Shown here: in pieces, positions 36,022-44,556 of the stretch | Layout: each line of letters starts with the position of its first letter | How positions within the stretch are numbered: the first letter of the stretch is position 1 | NCBI RefSeq assembly: GCF_001542405.1 | Contig: NZ_LNCD01000140.1 | Coordinates: 1-64,000, forward strand | Origin: Rhizobium altiplani | GTDB taxonomy: Bacteria > Pseudomonadota > Alphaproteobacteria > Rhizobiales > Rhizobiaceae | Direction of reading: 5' to 3' | Length of the DNA stretch: 64,000 nucleotides | Translations under genes and position numbers: made by a program | Notes under the pieces: model-generated | Database searches by the model: none | What the model saw: the letters and a program-made list of their open reading frames with translations, nothing else | Told to the model about the DNA's origin: nothing

Positions 36022-36249
36022 CTAGCCTTCGTGGCAGGGGCTGCCCCAATCGACGAAGCCGAGATCGCGTTTCTTCCACTCGGGCATGGTGTCCGGATCG
36101 AGGCGCGAACACCTGCGATGCGCCATCTGGCGCGACGCGTTCAGCATCATGCGCAGCAGCGTGGATTGCGGATATCCTGTATCGGAAGAGGTCTCGTCGA
36201 CAGCATGGTTGCCGCGCGTAGATCGGCTCAGGTTCAGGGTCATCATCAT
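36022..36249 (-). CDS. Small DUF1127-like protein, 75 aa
   Basis: Starts at the first of three ATG codons (MMMTLNLSR) with a strong AGGAGG six bases upstream. The C-terminal part (DPDTMPEWKKRDLGFVDW) resembles the short Arg-rich helix of DUF1127 proteins, several of which modulate RNA turnover or phosphate and carbon metabolism in rhizobia. Family assignment is tentative. It lies between the WYL regulator and the VOC gene. Confidence 0.55.
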   Translation of the reverse strand: MMMTLNLSRSTRGNHAVDETSSDTGYPQSTLLRMMLNASRQMAHRRCSRLDPDTMPEWKKRDLGFVDWGSPCHEG

Positions 36250-36274
36250 CGGTCCTCCTATTGGATTGGTACCG

Positions 36275-36303
36275 ATAATAGCGCTGACCACTGTCAGTTT
36301 ATG
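36275..36303 (-). promoter_or_regulatory. Promoter with inverted repeat in its spacer
   Basis: Minus strand: -10 TATTAT (36275-36280) and a weak -35 CATAAA (36298-36303), spaced by 17 bases. The spacer contains CTGAC-AGTG-GTCAG, a perfect 5-4-5 inverted repeat (36284-36297). A repressor bound there would block RNA polymerase; the WYL regulator gene immediately upstream is the obvious candidate. Confidence 0.5.
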
Positions 36304-36318
36304 GCAGTAGTGTCGCGG

Positions 36319-37002
36319 TCAGGATGCAATATCTTGCTGGCCTCGCCATTCCTTGAGCAGGACCGCGCGCCGGCGCGGATAACGGCCGTCCTGAGGGATC
36401 ATTTCGACGATCCGGTCGGTGCGGAAGTGGCGGTAATCCTGACGCAATTCGCACCAGGCAACGACAACCCGCACCTGCTCGAAATAGCTCAGCGCGAAAG
36501 GCCAGATATTGCGGACGGAGACGGTTCCGCCCTCATCCGAGTAGGTCAACTTGAGGATTCGTTCGGCGCGAATCGCCTTGCGAATGGCACTGAGATCAGC
36601 CTTGTCGGCAACGGGCGGTCGGAGATGGACGAGCAGCGTCGAGGTCTCGATCTCGTCTCGCATCTCCTGCGGCAGCACGTCGGCGATCTTGGCGAGGGCA
36701 TCGGCGCCGGCGGCGGCAAGGCGTGGATCGGCGGCACGCGCAACCCATCGCGAACCGAGGACGAGCGCCTCGATCTCGTCCTGCGAAAACATCATCGGTG
36801 GCAGCATGAAACCCGGCTTCAACACGTAGCCGAGACCTGGCTCTCCTTCGATCAAGGCGCCCTGTGCCTGCAGGCTCGAAATATCGCGATAAAGCGTGCG
36901 GATGCTGACGCCAGTTTCGGTGGCAAGCACAGCGCCGCTGACCGGCCGGCGATAGCGCCGCAGGGTTTGCAGCAACGTTAGAAGGCGTTCGGAGCGTGCC
37001 AT
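36319..37002 (-). CDS. HTH/WYL-domain transcriptional regulator (YafY type)
   Basis: 227 aa. N-terminal helix-turn-helix (LLTLLQTLRRYRRPVSGAVLATETGVSIRTLYRDISSL) and a middle-to-C-terminal WYL-type domain (LKLTYSDEGGTVSVRNIWPF...VVAWCELRQDYRHFRTDRI), probably binding a ligand or nucleic acid. ATG 37002. It lies upstream of the 75-aa gene, likely its target, on the same strand. Regulators of this type are often next to a VOC gene. Confidence 0.88.
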   Translation of the reverse strand: MARSERLLTLLQTLRRYRRPVSGAVLATETGVSIRTLYRDISSLQAQGALIEGEPGLGYVLKPGFMLPPMMFSQDEIEALVLGSRWVARAADPRLAAAGADALAKIADVLPQEMRDEIETSTLLVHLRPPVADKADLSAIRKAIRAERILKLTYSDEGGTVSVRNIWPFALSYFEQVRVVVAWCELRQDYRHFRTDRIVEMIPQDGRYPRRRAVLLKEWRGQQDIAS

Positions 37003-37019
37003 GTCTGGGCCTCGTTCTG

Positions 37020-37988
37020 TCAGGCCTTATTGCTTTTCCACTCTATCCAATCGCGCATCAGCCGATGGGCGATCGCCCCCTTGGGCGGTGGTGCCTTGCC
37101 GGTCACGCCGGGGCGTTCAAGCATCTCAAGCGTTTCTTCACGCGTGAACCAGCGGCAGTCCTCCAGCTCCTGGGTATCGTACTTGACGTCCTTGGACTTG
37201 GCTTCGGCGAAGCAACCAAGCATCAGCGTATGGGGCATCGGCCAGGGTTGCGAAGCGTGATAGCGGATCCGTCCGGTATGAATTCCGGATTCTTCCAGCG
37301 TCTCACGGCGCACAGCGTTCTCGATCGTCTCACCCGGTTCTACGAAACCGGCAAGACAGGAATACATGCCCGGAGCGAAATGCGGGCTGCGGCCAAGAAG
37401 GCAGAGGTCGCGCTCCTCGTCGATCGTGAGCATGATGACGACGGGGTCGGTGCGCGGGAAGATTTCATGTCCGCAGGCTGTGCAGACGCGCTTGTAGCCG
37501 CCGATATGGATCTCCATGGTAGAGCCGCAGCGGCCGCAGAACTTGTTGTCGCGGTTCCAGCGGATGAGGCTCGCTCCCTGCGCAAACTCCCCGAGTAGAA
37601 CCTCGTCGATCAGCATCTCGCGAAATAGCGAACGGCCATCCGAAGGTTTGTAATGGCTGGCCAACTCTTCTTCCGGAACACCCACCGGCACGGCAAGGCG
37701 CGGCTCCCCGGTTTTTCGATAGCCGAGCAGGACGGTCTCATCCCAGTTGGGCCGCAGGTCCTTCAGCTCGTAGCGTGCAAACAGCGGATCAAGCACCTGC
37801 CCGTCATGCTTCAAGACCAGCTTGTCGCCGGCAAAGGCGAAGATATGCGTTCCTTCCTTGGCAAGCGCCTTGTCGACGGATGTCTCGTCGCGATGTTCGG
37901 AATCACGGATCAGGTCATTGGCTGCGAAGGCAGTCAGGCTACTGGGTTCCGGATGCGGAACATCCGAATCGAAAAGCGAACGGCTCAT
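37020..37988 (-). CDS. nudC: NAD(H) pyrophosphatase, Nudix family
   Basis: 322 aa. The four-Cys zinc ribbon (FCGRCGS...CTACGHE) precedes the Nudix box GFVEPGETIENAVRRETLEE. The SQPWPMPHTLMLG segment that follows is diagnostic of NudC, which hydrolyses NAD(H) and removes NAD caps from RNA. The start overlaps the stop of the HIT gene by four bases (ATGA), so the two are coupled. Confidence 0.93.
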   Translation of the reverse strand: MSRSLFDSDVPHPEPSSLTAFAANDLIRDSEHRDETSVDKALAKEGTHIFAFAGDKLVLKHDGQVLDPLFARYELKDLRPNWDETVLLGYRKTGEPRLAVPVGVPEEELASHYKPSDGRSLFREMLIDEVLLGEFAQGASLIRWNRDNKFCGRCGSTMEIHIGGYKRVCTACGHEIFPRTDPVVIMLTIDEERDLCLLGRSPHFAPGMYSCLAGFVEPGETIENAVRRETLEESGIHTGRIRYHASQPWPMPHTLMLGCFAEAKSKDVKYDTQELEDCRWFTREETLEMLERPGVTGKAPPPKGAIAHRLMRDWIEWKSNKA

Positions 37989-38410
37989 GATGAAAGGGCT
38001 TCCCGCAACTTCTTTATAAGGTCATCTCTCTTATCCGCCGCGTAAGGTTCAGCCTTGCCAAAACCCCAGACGGGATTTGGCCAATTGGCATCGCCTTCGA
38101 AGCGGGCAATGACATGAACATGAAGCTGACGGACGATGTTGCCAAGGGCCCCAATATTGATTTTTGTGGCGCCGGTGATCTTCTTCAGGGCGGAGGCGAC
38201 CATCTCCGTCTCGAATGTCAGCAACACCTGATCGAGGGGCGTCAGTTCGAAGACTTCGCTGATACCCGTTCTGCGTGGCACGAGAATCAGCCACGGCCAG
38301 CGGGCGTCCTTCGACAGCCTGAGATCGCAGAGCCCGGTCTGAATAACTCGGTCGCTATCGCTCTCCAGCCGACGGTCGAGTTTGAATTCGTCCAACAGGC
38401 ATTCCTCCAT
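37985..38410 (-). CDS. HIT-superfamily protein with incomplete His triad
   Basis: 141 aa. The histidine-triad motif is QLHVHVIAR, so the first two His are kept but the third position is Ile. The protein has the family features WPWLILVPRR and GNIVRQLHVH. HIT proteins hydrolyse nucleotide phosphoramidates or transfer nucleotides. Loss of the third His is seen here directly; whether activity remains is unknown. First gene of a pair with nudC. ATG 38410 follows AGGAAAAC. Confidence 0.83.
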   Translation of the reverse strand: MEECLLDEFKLDRRLESDSDRVIQTGLCDLRLSKDARWPWLILVPRRTGISEVFELTPLDQVLLTFETEMVASALKKITGATKINIGALGNIVRQLHVHVIARFEGDANWPNPVWGFGKAEPYAADKRDDLIKKLREALSS

Positions 38411-38446
38411 GTTTTCCTGAGGCTAGCAGTTTTTTTTGAGCTTGGC

Positions 38447-38475
38447 TTGCTTTTGATGGCGATATTGCCGATATG
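38447..38475 (+). promoter_or_regulatory. Promoter of the SRP RNA gene
   Basis: -35 TTGCTT (38447-38452), 17-base spacer, -10 GATATG (38470-38475). The predicted start, about seven bases downstream, coincides with the first paired base of the RNA. Confidence 0.65.
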
Positions 38476-38482
38476 TGCATCC

Positions 38483-38578
38483 GGGAGGTTGGTGGTGGAC
38501 GAGCCACTCGCCAACCGGGTCAGGTCCGGAAGGAAGCAGCCCTAACGAGCCCGGCACGGGTCATCGTGCCAGCCTCCC
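38483..38578 (+). ncRNA. ffs: Signal recognition particle RNA, bacterial small type (4.5S)
   Basis: About 96 bases. The ends pair (GGGAGG with CCTCCC) and the conserved apical domain is visible: GTCAGGTCCGGAAGGAAGCA with the GGAA tetraloop, followed by an asymmetric internal loop and the complementary strand. It binds Ffh and directs membrane proteins to FtsY. It lies just upstream of dnaX, as in other rhizobia. Confidence 0.95.
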
Positions 38579-38626
38579 ACCTTTCTCTCCATTCTTGCTC
38601 GGGCAGTCCGGGTGATAAGCAGGGCG

Positions 38627-40495
38627 ATGAGCGACACCGAGCGACAGTCACAAGATGCCGCCTCGACGGGCACCGGATACCGGGTGCTGGCACGCAAATA
38701 CCGCCCCAAGGATTTCACGGATCTGATGGTCGGCCAGGAGCCGATGGTTCAGACCCTGACCAACGCCTTCGAGACCGGCCGTATTGCCCAAGCCTACATG
38801 CTGACCGGCGTGCGCGGGGTCGGCAAGACGACGACCGCCCGCATCCTCGCTCGCGCGCTGAATTACAAGACCGCTGACATCGACAAGCCGACGATCGATC
38901 TGCGGATCCCGGGTGAGCATTGCCAGGCGATCATGGAAGGCCGGCATGTCGACGTCATCGAGATGGACGCTGCATCCCACACGGGTATCGACGATATCCG
39001 CGAGATCATCGAGCAGGTGCGCTATCGCCCGGTTTCGGCGCGCTACAAGGTCTACATCATCGACGAAGTGCACATGCTCTCGACACAGGCCTTCAACGGC
39101 CTGCTGAAGACGCTCGAAGAGCCGCCGGAGCATGTGAAGTTCATCTTCGCTACCACCGAAATCCGCAAGGTCCCGATCACCGTCCTGTCGCGCTGCCAGC
39201 GTTTCGACTTGCGCCGCATCAGTGCCTCCGATCTCGTTGGGCTCTTTGCCACGATCGCATCGAAGGAAGGCATCGAGGCGGAGCCGGATGCGCTGGCGAT
39301 GATTGCCCGTGCCGCCGAAGGTTCGGCGCGCGACGGTCTCTCGCTGCTCGACCAGGCGATCGCCCATGGCGGCGGCGCGGTGCTGGCGGAAACGGTGCGC
39401 GGGATGCTCGGCCTTGCCGACCGCGCCCGCATCGTCGATCTCTTTCATCATATCGTAAAAGGCGATGTCGCAGCAGCGCTCGGCGAATTCGAAAGCCAGT
39501 ATGAAGCCGGTGCCAATCCCGTTGCCGTGCTGACCGATCTCGCCGATTTCACGCATCTGGTCACGCGGTTGAAATACGTGCCGGATGCCGCGAACGATCC
39601 TTCGCTCAGCGAAATCGAACGTACCAAGGCCGCCGAATTCGCGCAGAGCGTGGCGGTAACGACGCTGTCGCGCATCTGGCAGATGTTACTGAAGGGCATT
39701 CCGGAAGCCGAAGGCTCCTCGCGCCCGGCCGGCGCCGCTGAGATGGTGCTGATCCGACTGACACATGCCGCCCATCTGCCGGCGCCGGAAGATGCCGCCC
39801 GTCGCCTCGCGGAGTTTTCCGAGACGAACGGTGGCGGCCGTCCATCCGTCCCATCGGGCAACGGCGGTGGCGGCGCAACGGTGAACTATCAAGGCAATCT
39901 GGCGGCACGATCGACCGAGTCGATCCCGCGCCCGCAGCCCGCCGGCCCGACCGCGATGCTGCGCGCCGTCCCTAATCCCGACCCGCAGAACGTGCCGGTC
40001 GGCCGCGTCGAGACGAAGCCGGCCGAGGCGCCGAAACCACTGGTTTCGGTAAACTCGATCACCGATATCGCCAATCTGGCCGGTGAAAAGCGCGATGTGA
40101 AGGTCAAGGCGCTCGTGCGCAACTTCGTACGCCCGGTTCGCATCGAGCCCGGCCGCCTCGACGTCAATCTGACCGAAGGCGCCCCCGGTACGCTGCTGAA
40201 CGAACTGGCTGTCAAGCTCAAGGACTGGACAGGCATCCATTGGATCGTCAGCCTCAGCCGCGAGGAAGCTCAGCCGACGATCGTCGAGGCCGAAGCCAAC
40301 GCCAAGGCGCAGCAGGTCAGCGACGCGCGCCAAGATCCGGATGTGGCGGCGATCCTCGCCCAGTTTCCGGGCGCCAAGATCATCGACGTCCGCGTAAGGG
40401 CGCCCGAGCCGGATGAGGAAGAGGAAGTCAAGGCGCCTGCCGCTGCCGAATCCGAAGAGGGCGACATCTTGCCCGGCGACGACATAATTTTCTAG
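38627..40495 (+). CDS. dnaX: DNA polymerase III tau/gamma subunit
   Basis: 622 aa clamp-loader ATPase. AAA+ motifs: GVRGVGKTTTARILA (Walker A), VYIIDEVHMLS (Walker B), sensor 1 FIFATTEIRKVP. Family-typical LARKYRPKDFTDLMVGQEP opens the protein. The zinc-binding Cys group that follows Walker A in E. coli is not present; here the segment reads ALNYKTADIDKPTIDLRIPG with a single Cys after it. A Pro/Gly-rich linker (about 400-480) joins a C-terminal tau region that would contact the polymerase. ATG 38627 is chosen over GTG 38612 because the N-terminus is conserved after it. Confidence 0.95.
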   Translation: MSDTERQSQDAASTGTGYRVLARKYRPKDFTDLMVGQEPMVQTLTNAFETGRIAQAYMLTGVRGVGKTTTARILARALNYKTADIDKPTIDLRIPGEHCQAIMEGRHVDVIEMDAASHTGIDDIREIIEQVRYRPVSARYKVYIIDEVHMLSTQAFNGLLKTLEEPPEHVKFIFATTEIRKVPITVLSRCQRFDLRRISASDLVGLFATIASKEGIEAEPDALAMIARAAEGSARDGLSLLDQAIAHGGGAVLAETVRGMLGLADRARIVDLFHHIVKGDVAAALGEFESQYEAGANPVAVLTDLADFTHLVTRLKYVPDAANDPSLSEIERTKAAEFAQSVAVTTLSRIWQMLLKGIPEAEGSSRPAGAAEMVLIRLTHAAHLPAPEDAARRLAEFSETNGGGRPSVPSGNGGGGATVNYQGNLAARSTESIPRPQPAGPTAMLRAVPNPDPQNVPVGRVETKPAEAPKPLVSVNSITDIANLAGEKRDVKVKALVRNFVRPVRIEPGRLDVNLTEGAPGTLLNELAVKLKDWTGIHWIVSLSREEAQPTIVEAEANAKAQQVSDARQDPDVAAILAQFPGAKIIDVRVRAPEPDEEEEVKAPAAAESEEGDILPGDDIIF

Positions 40496-40517
40496 AGTAT
40501 CGAGAAGGAGCGAGACG

Positions 40518-40841
40518 ATGCGCGACATCATGGGCATGATGGGCAAAGTCAAGGAAATGCAGGCCAAGATGGAGAAGATGCAGGCGGAGATCGCCGAACT
40601 CCAGGCGGAAGGCAAGTCGGGTGGCGGTCTCGTCACCGTGATCCTCAATGGCAAGGGCGAGATGCAGAGCCTGAAGATCGACCCGTCCCTCTTCAAGGAA
40701 GACGATGTCGAAATCCTCGAAGACCTGATCGTGGCCGCGCATAAGGATGCCAAGGACAAGGCGGAAGCCGCCGCTGCCGAAAAGACCAAGGCGCTGACCG
40801 CCGGCCTGCCGATTCCTCCCGGCTTCAAGATGCCGTTCTGA
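40518..40841 (+). CDS. YbaB/EbfC-family nucleoid-associated protein
   Basis: 107 aa. Two short helices rich in Lys/Glu/Met (MGKVKEMQAKMEKMQAEIAELQ) flank the dimer core VTVILNGKGEMQSLKIDPSL. Such proteins bind DNA as dimers. The gene follows dnaX by 22 bases and would normally precede recR; here seven... other genes lie between (40.9-43.9 kb). Cytoplasmic. Confidence 0.92.
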   Translation: MRDIMGMMGKVKEMQAKMEKMQAEIAELQAEGKSGGGLVTVILNGKGEMQSLKIDPSLFKEDDVEILEDLIVAAHKDAKDKAEAAAAEKTKALTAGLPIPPGFKMPF

Positions 40842-40913
40842 CCAGCCGGTAGACCAAGAGAGCGGTGTCAGCTGCGCTGGCATTGCTTCCGTCACGCAAC
40901 AGGAGGATTGCCG

Positions 40914-41525
40914 ATGACGTTGACCAGTCTGTTTGTCTTTGCCTGCGCATTGTTCGTGGCCGCCGGCTCTCCCGGTCCGAGCGTTGCCGCACTCGTCGCC
41001 CGGGTGATTTCCAAGGGCGCCCGTGACGTTCTGCCTTTCCTGTCAGCTATGTGGCTCGGCGAAGCAATTTGGCTGACCTGCGCCGTCGCCGGCTTGGCGG
41101 CGATCGCCGAAACCTTCCACTATGCCTTCGTTGCCATCAAGTGGCTCGGCGTCTGCTACCTGCTCTATCTTGCCTGGAAAATGTGGTTCGCCTCGCCCGA
41201 TAGTGATGGCGAAGCGTTGCCCGAGGCGCAATCACCCACAAGGCTTTTCCTCGCCGGCATGACGGTGACGCTCGGCAACCCGAAGATCATGATGTTCTAC
41301 ATGGCGCTGCTGCCCTCGATCATCGACGTTCGCGGGGTAACGATCGTCGGTTGGGCAGAACTCGTGGCCACCATGCTCTTCGTGCTGATCTTCATCGACT
41401 TCAGTTGGACGCTGCTTGCTGCCAAAGCCCGGCGGTTCCTGAGGAGCCGTCGTGCTATTCGCGCGGCCAACCGCGCCAGCGCCGGAACGATGGCCGGTGC
41501 CGCTTTGGCGATCGCGATGCGCTAG
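40914..41525 (+). CDS. LysE/RhtB-family exporter
   Basis: 203 aa with about six membrane spans. The N-terminal signature is AAGSPGPSVAALVARVISKGARD. It probably exports amino acids or homoserine-lactone-type compounds. ATG 40914 lies behind AGGAGGAT. An Lrp/AsnC regulator on the opposite strand at 42.1-42.6 kb is a plausible controller, as LysE-type genes are often paired with one. Confidence 0.88.
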   Translation: MTLTSLFVFACALFVAAGSPGPSVAALVARVISKGARDVLPFLSAMWLGEAIWLTCAVAGLAAIAETFHYAFVAIKWLGVCYLLYLAWKMWFASPDSDGEALPEAQSPTRLFLAGMTVTLGNPKIMMFYMALLPSIIDVRGVTIVGWAELVATMLFVLIFIDFSWTLLAAKARRFLRSRRAIRAANRASAGTMAGAALAIAMR

Positions 41526-41526
41526 G

Positions 41527-42054
41527 CTATCGCTGTGACACATGCCGCCTGGGAGCTGGTGGCGGTGGTGCCGGCGGCACCCAGGTCAGGATCATATTGG
41601 CAACGCCTGCCGCGATGTTGAGACCGGACGTGCCCTCAGCCGAGACAGGTTGCAGAGCAATCGAGCCCTCGAAACCGCCGATCAGGACATTCGCCCCGAC
41701 GCCGAGGCCGACCGTCGCATTGGCTGCGACGCCGGAGTAGCTGCCCTGCAGGGCGCCGTCGAGCCGGTTTGTCGGCGCGTAGACGAGCCAGATCAATCCG
41801 CCGCCGGCGAGAGCGCCGATATCGACACCAAACTTGGTGATCGTGCCGGTGTAGCGTTCGCTTGGTCGATCGGGCGAGGACGGCGTGAATATGCAGTTTA
41901 GCGTCCGTTTCGAGCCGATGATGACGCCGAATCCGGGAGAAATATCACAGCCCAACGAGCCGACCTTGACGCGGGCTGCAGCCGGCGTTGCTGATAGGAA
42001 GGTAGTGGCCGTTGCGGCGATGACTGCCGCCGCGATAAGTCTTGCGATGGACAT
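41527..42054 (-). CDS. DUF992-type exported protein
   Basis: 175 aa. Signal peptide (MSIARLIAAAVIAATATTFL...AAA) followed by RVKVGSLGCDISPGFGVIIGSKRTLNCIF, the opening of DUF992 proteins, and glycine-rich strands. Pro-rich C-terminus (PPAPPPPAPRR). Function unknown; periplasmic. It converges on the LysE gene with one base between the stops. Confidence 0.82.
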   Translation of the reverse strand: MSIARLIAAAVIAATATTFLSATPAAARVKVGSLGCDISPGFGVIIGSKRTLNCIFTPSSPDRPSERYTGTITKFGVDIGALAGGGLIWLVYAPTNRLDGALQGSYSGVAANATVGLGVGANVLIGGFEGSIALQPVSAEGTSGLNIAAGVANMILTWVPPAPPPPAPRRHVSQR

Positions 42055-42137
42055 GCGAGCCTCCTTCGATTTGCACCCCGTGGATGAAAAACTAGGAGGC
42101 TCCTTCTCGTCAGCAAGTGGCAGCCGTTGAAATCACC

Positions 42138-42620
42138 TCAGAGGTGGTTTCGCGCCAATTTCATCAGTTCGCGACCGAAGGGTTTGGTCGGCTCCCCACG
42201 CAAGACGAGCGAGGTGGTGACCGCACCATAGCGCGCGATGCTATCGACGATGACTTCAAGCTCGGAGGGCGAGGGGACGAGGACCTTCAAGACGAAGCAA
42301 TCCTCTCCTGTCAGCCTGAGAACTTCGATGATCTGCGGCATGTCGGCAAATTGCTTGAGGCAGGTGCGGATATGTTCGTGGGTGGTGCGTAGCCGGATCA
42401 CGGCCATCATGCCCAGCCCGAGCGCCGCGGTATTGATACGGGCGCCGTAGCCTTCGATGATCCCCCGTTCCTCCAGGCGTTTCAGCCGCTCGGAGGCTGC
42501 CGGCTGCGACAGGCCGACCTTGCGCCCCAGCTCGGAAACGGAAATGCGCCCATCAGCCTGCATGATCTCGATAATCGTCATGTCAGTTGGGTCGAGTTGT
42601 CGGCTCATGAAATCGGCCAT
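42138..42620 (-). CDS. Lrp/AsnC-family transcriptional regulator
   Basis: 160 aa. N-terminal helix-turn-helix (LGRKVGLSQPAASERLKRLEERGII) and C-terminal RAM/ACT-like ligand domain (residues about 70-150: MAVIRLRTTHEHIRTCLKQF...LVPSPSELEVIVDSIARYG). Binds amino acids and controls transport or catabolism. ATG 42620 has GGCGG upstream; Met at 42608 is an alternative. It is divergent from the RBBP9-like gene. Confidence 0.9.
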   Translation of the reverse strand: MADFMSRQLDPTDMTIIEIMQADGRISVSELGRKVGLSQPAASERLKRLEERGIIEGYGARINTAALGLGMMAVIRLRTTHEHIRTCLKQFADMPQIIEVLRLTGEDCFVLKVLVPSPSELEVIVDSIARYGAVTTSLVLRGEPTKPFGRELMKLARNHL

Positions 42621-42729
42621 GAATGTCCGCCTTTAATCTATCGGCTGAGCGATGACTTTGCCGATGATTTCTTATGTCATTTGCGGACCCTCTCGCGCAA
42701 CTTGTCCGTCGAGCAACAGGAAGGAAGCG

Positions 42730-43266
42730 ATGAGAGAAATCATCACGGTGCCCGGCATTGGCGGGTCTGGCGAAACCCACTGGCAGTCCCGATGGGAGAC
42801 GGCCGACCGTCGCATTCGGCGCTTTTCACCCTCGAGTTGGGATCAGCCGGACCTTGAGGACTGGATTGAGGCGCTGGACAGGGCAGTCGGACAGGCGCAG
42901 GCCGAACCGCTTCTCGTTGCCCATAGTCTCTCTTGCCTGCTGGTGGCGCATTGGGCACGGCGGGCCAGGCATCGCGCCAGCGGCGCCTTGCTCGTAGCGC
43001 CGCCGGACCCGCGCGCCGCAGCCTACCCGCCGGAAGCAGCCGGCTTTGCCGAAACACCTCTCGGGGCGCTTCCGTTCCCCTCGCTTGTCGTAGCCAGCAG
43101 CGACGACCCGTACGGTTCGCTCGACTACGCACGTGCCAGGGCTGATGAGTGGGGTAGCCAATTCACAAATATTGGTGCCCACGGTCACATCAACGGAGCC
43201 AGTGGGCTTGGCGATTGGCCGGAGGGACGGGCGGCTTTGGCGGCCCTTGAGGTGCGCTTGCGCTAG
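42730..43266 (+). CDS. RBBP9/YdeN-like alpha/beta serine hydrolase
   Basis: 178 aa. Opening REIITVPGIGGSGETHWQSRWE, nucleophile Ser in LLVAHSLSCLLVAHWA, and late Asp and His in SSDDPYGSLDYA and GAHGHINGASGLGDW: the triad of the family. Substrate unknown. ATG 42730 is preceded by AAGGAAG; the frame upstream does not match. It ends overlapping the convergent MOSC gene by four bases. Confidence 0.87.
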   Translation: MREIITVPGIGGSGETHWQSRWETADRRIRRFSPSSWDQPDLEDWIEALDRAVGQAQAEPLLVAHSLSCLLVAHWARRARHRASGALLVAPPDPRAAAYPPEAAGFAETPLGALPFPSLVVASSDDPYGSLDYARARADEWGSQFTNIGAHGHINGASGLGDWPEGRAALAALEVRLR

Positions 43267-43886
43267 GCGCCGGCCTGCACTTCCAGAATATTCCGAAGTT
43301 TGTAGTGGATCGGAGCCGCCAGATAGCGGTTGCGATCTTGGGCGGCGAGTGTCTTGCCAAAGGTGGCGATCATCTCCGGCATCGTAACCTTTTCGCCGTC
43401 ATAAGGCTGATAGTCGACCGTTGATCTGGCGGTGATTGCTCCACCGTGAAGCACCCGGCAATAGATGCCCGGCCGGGCAGCTCGCGCGTAGCGCTTGGCG
43501 AACCGCGGGTCACCCATCCGGGCGGCAAAGGTCGCACAGGGAATGCGCGCACTGGTAACCTCCAGAACAAGATCGCCGGCTATGAATCGATCGCCGACCG
43601 AAACGGTGCGGTTGTCGAGACCGTCGATCACCAGGTTTTCTCCGAATGTGCCTGGCACGATCGGCCGCCCAAGCTCTTTCGACCACCAGTCGAGCGTCAG
43701 CGACCCCTCGAGATAGACGGCCTGGTCGACGCCGCCATGATGCTTCCGGTTGCAGATCGCATCACCGACCACGCCCTCCGCATCGACGAGCACGCTGCCG
43801 GTGATGGGATGCTTGTAGATGCCCGTCTTGTAGCTCTTGCCGGGCAGCCGCTCGGTACTGCCGATGCAGACGGCGAGGATTTTCAT
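43263..43886 (-). CDS. MOSC-domain protein (YiiM type)
   Basis: 207 aa. The MOSC core has EGVVGDAICNRKHHGGVDQAVY, GTFGENLVIDGL and the conserved Cys in SARIPCATFAARM, which binds sulphur or molybdenum cofactor in relatives. C-terminal extension as in YiiM, which reduces N-hydroxylated compounds. Start ATG 43886; a TTG three bases upstream is an alternative. Confidence 0.86.
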   Translation of the reverse strand: MKILAVCIGSTERLPGKSYKTGIYKHPITGSVLVDAEGVVGDAICNRKHHGGVDQAVYLEGSLTLDWWSKELGRPIVPGTFGENLVIDGLDNRTVSVGDRFIAGDLVLEVTSARIPCATFAARMGDPRFAKRYARAARPGIYCRVLHGGAITARSTVDYQPYDGEKVTMPEMIATFGKTLAAQDRNRYLAAPIHYKLRNILEVQAGA

Positions 43887-43942
43887 CAAGCGGCGCTCCC
43901 AACATGTTTCCGTTTTTGCAGCATATGGGCTAATAACCGCTC

Positions 43943-44548
43943 ATGGCAAAGCGAGTCACCGGCCCCGAAATCGAAAAACTGATCCAGCTTCTGGCAAAGG
44001 TCCCCGGCCTCGGTCCGCGGTCCGCGCGCCGCGCTGCCTTGCATCTCATCAAGAAGAAAGACCAACTGCTCGGCCCGCTGTCGAACGCGATGGGCGAGGC
44101 CTACGACAAGGTCAAGATCTGCTCTCTCTGCGGCAATGTCGATACGGTAGATCCCTGCACGGTCTGCACGGACGACCGGCGCGACCATTCCGTCATCATC
44201 GTCGTCGAAGATGTCTCCGACCTATGGGCGTTGGAGCGCGCCGGCGCGCTGAACGCCGCCTATCATGTCCTCGGTGGCACTTTGTCTCCCTTGGATGGCG
44301 TCGGCCCGGATGATCTCAACATTCGCGGCCTGATCGAGCGCGTCACGGCCGGCGGCATCCGCGAACTGATCATCGCGGTCAACGCCACCGTCGAGGGGCA
44401 GACAACAGCACACTATATAACCGACCAGCTGACCGGACTGGACGTCAAGATCACGCGCCTTGCCCATGGCGTCCCGGTCGGTGGCGAACTCGACTATCTC
44501 GATGAAGGAACGCTGCAGGCGGCGCTCAGAGCCCGCACGGCAATCTAG
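43943..44548 (+). CDS. recR: Recombination protein RecR
   Basis: 201 aa. Helix-hairpin-helix (LLAKVPGLGPRSARRAALHL), four-Cys zinc finger (CSLCGNVDTVDPCTVC) and Toprim domain (VIIVVEDVSDLWALERAG...GTLSPLDGVGPDDLNI). With RecO and RecF it loads RecA. It normally follows ybaB directly; here LysE, DUF992, Lrp, hydrolase and MOSC genes intervene. Confidence 0.96.
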   Translation: MAKRVTGPEIEKLIQLLAKVPGLGPRSARRAALHLIKKKDQLLGPLSNAMGEAYDKVKICSLCGNVDTVDPCTVCTDDRRDHSVIIVVEDVSDLWALERAGALNAAYHVLGGTLSPLDGVGPDDLNIRGLIERVTAGGIRELIIAVNATVEGQTTAHYITDQLTGLDVKITRLAHGVPVGGELDYLDEGTLQAALRARTAI

Positions 44549-44556
44549 GGGGAAGC

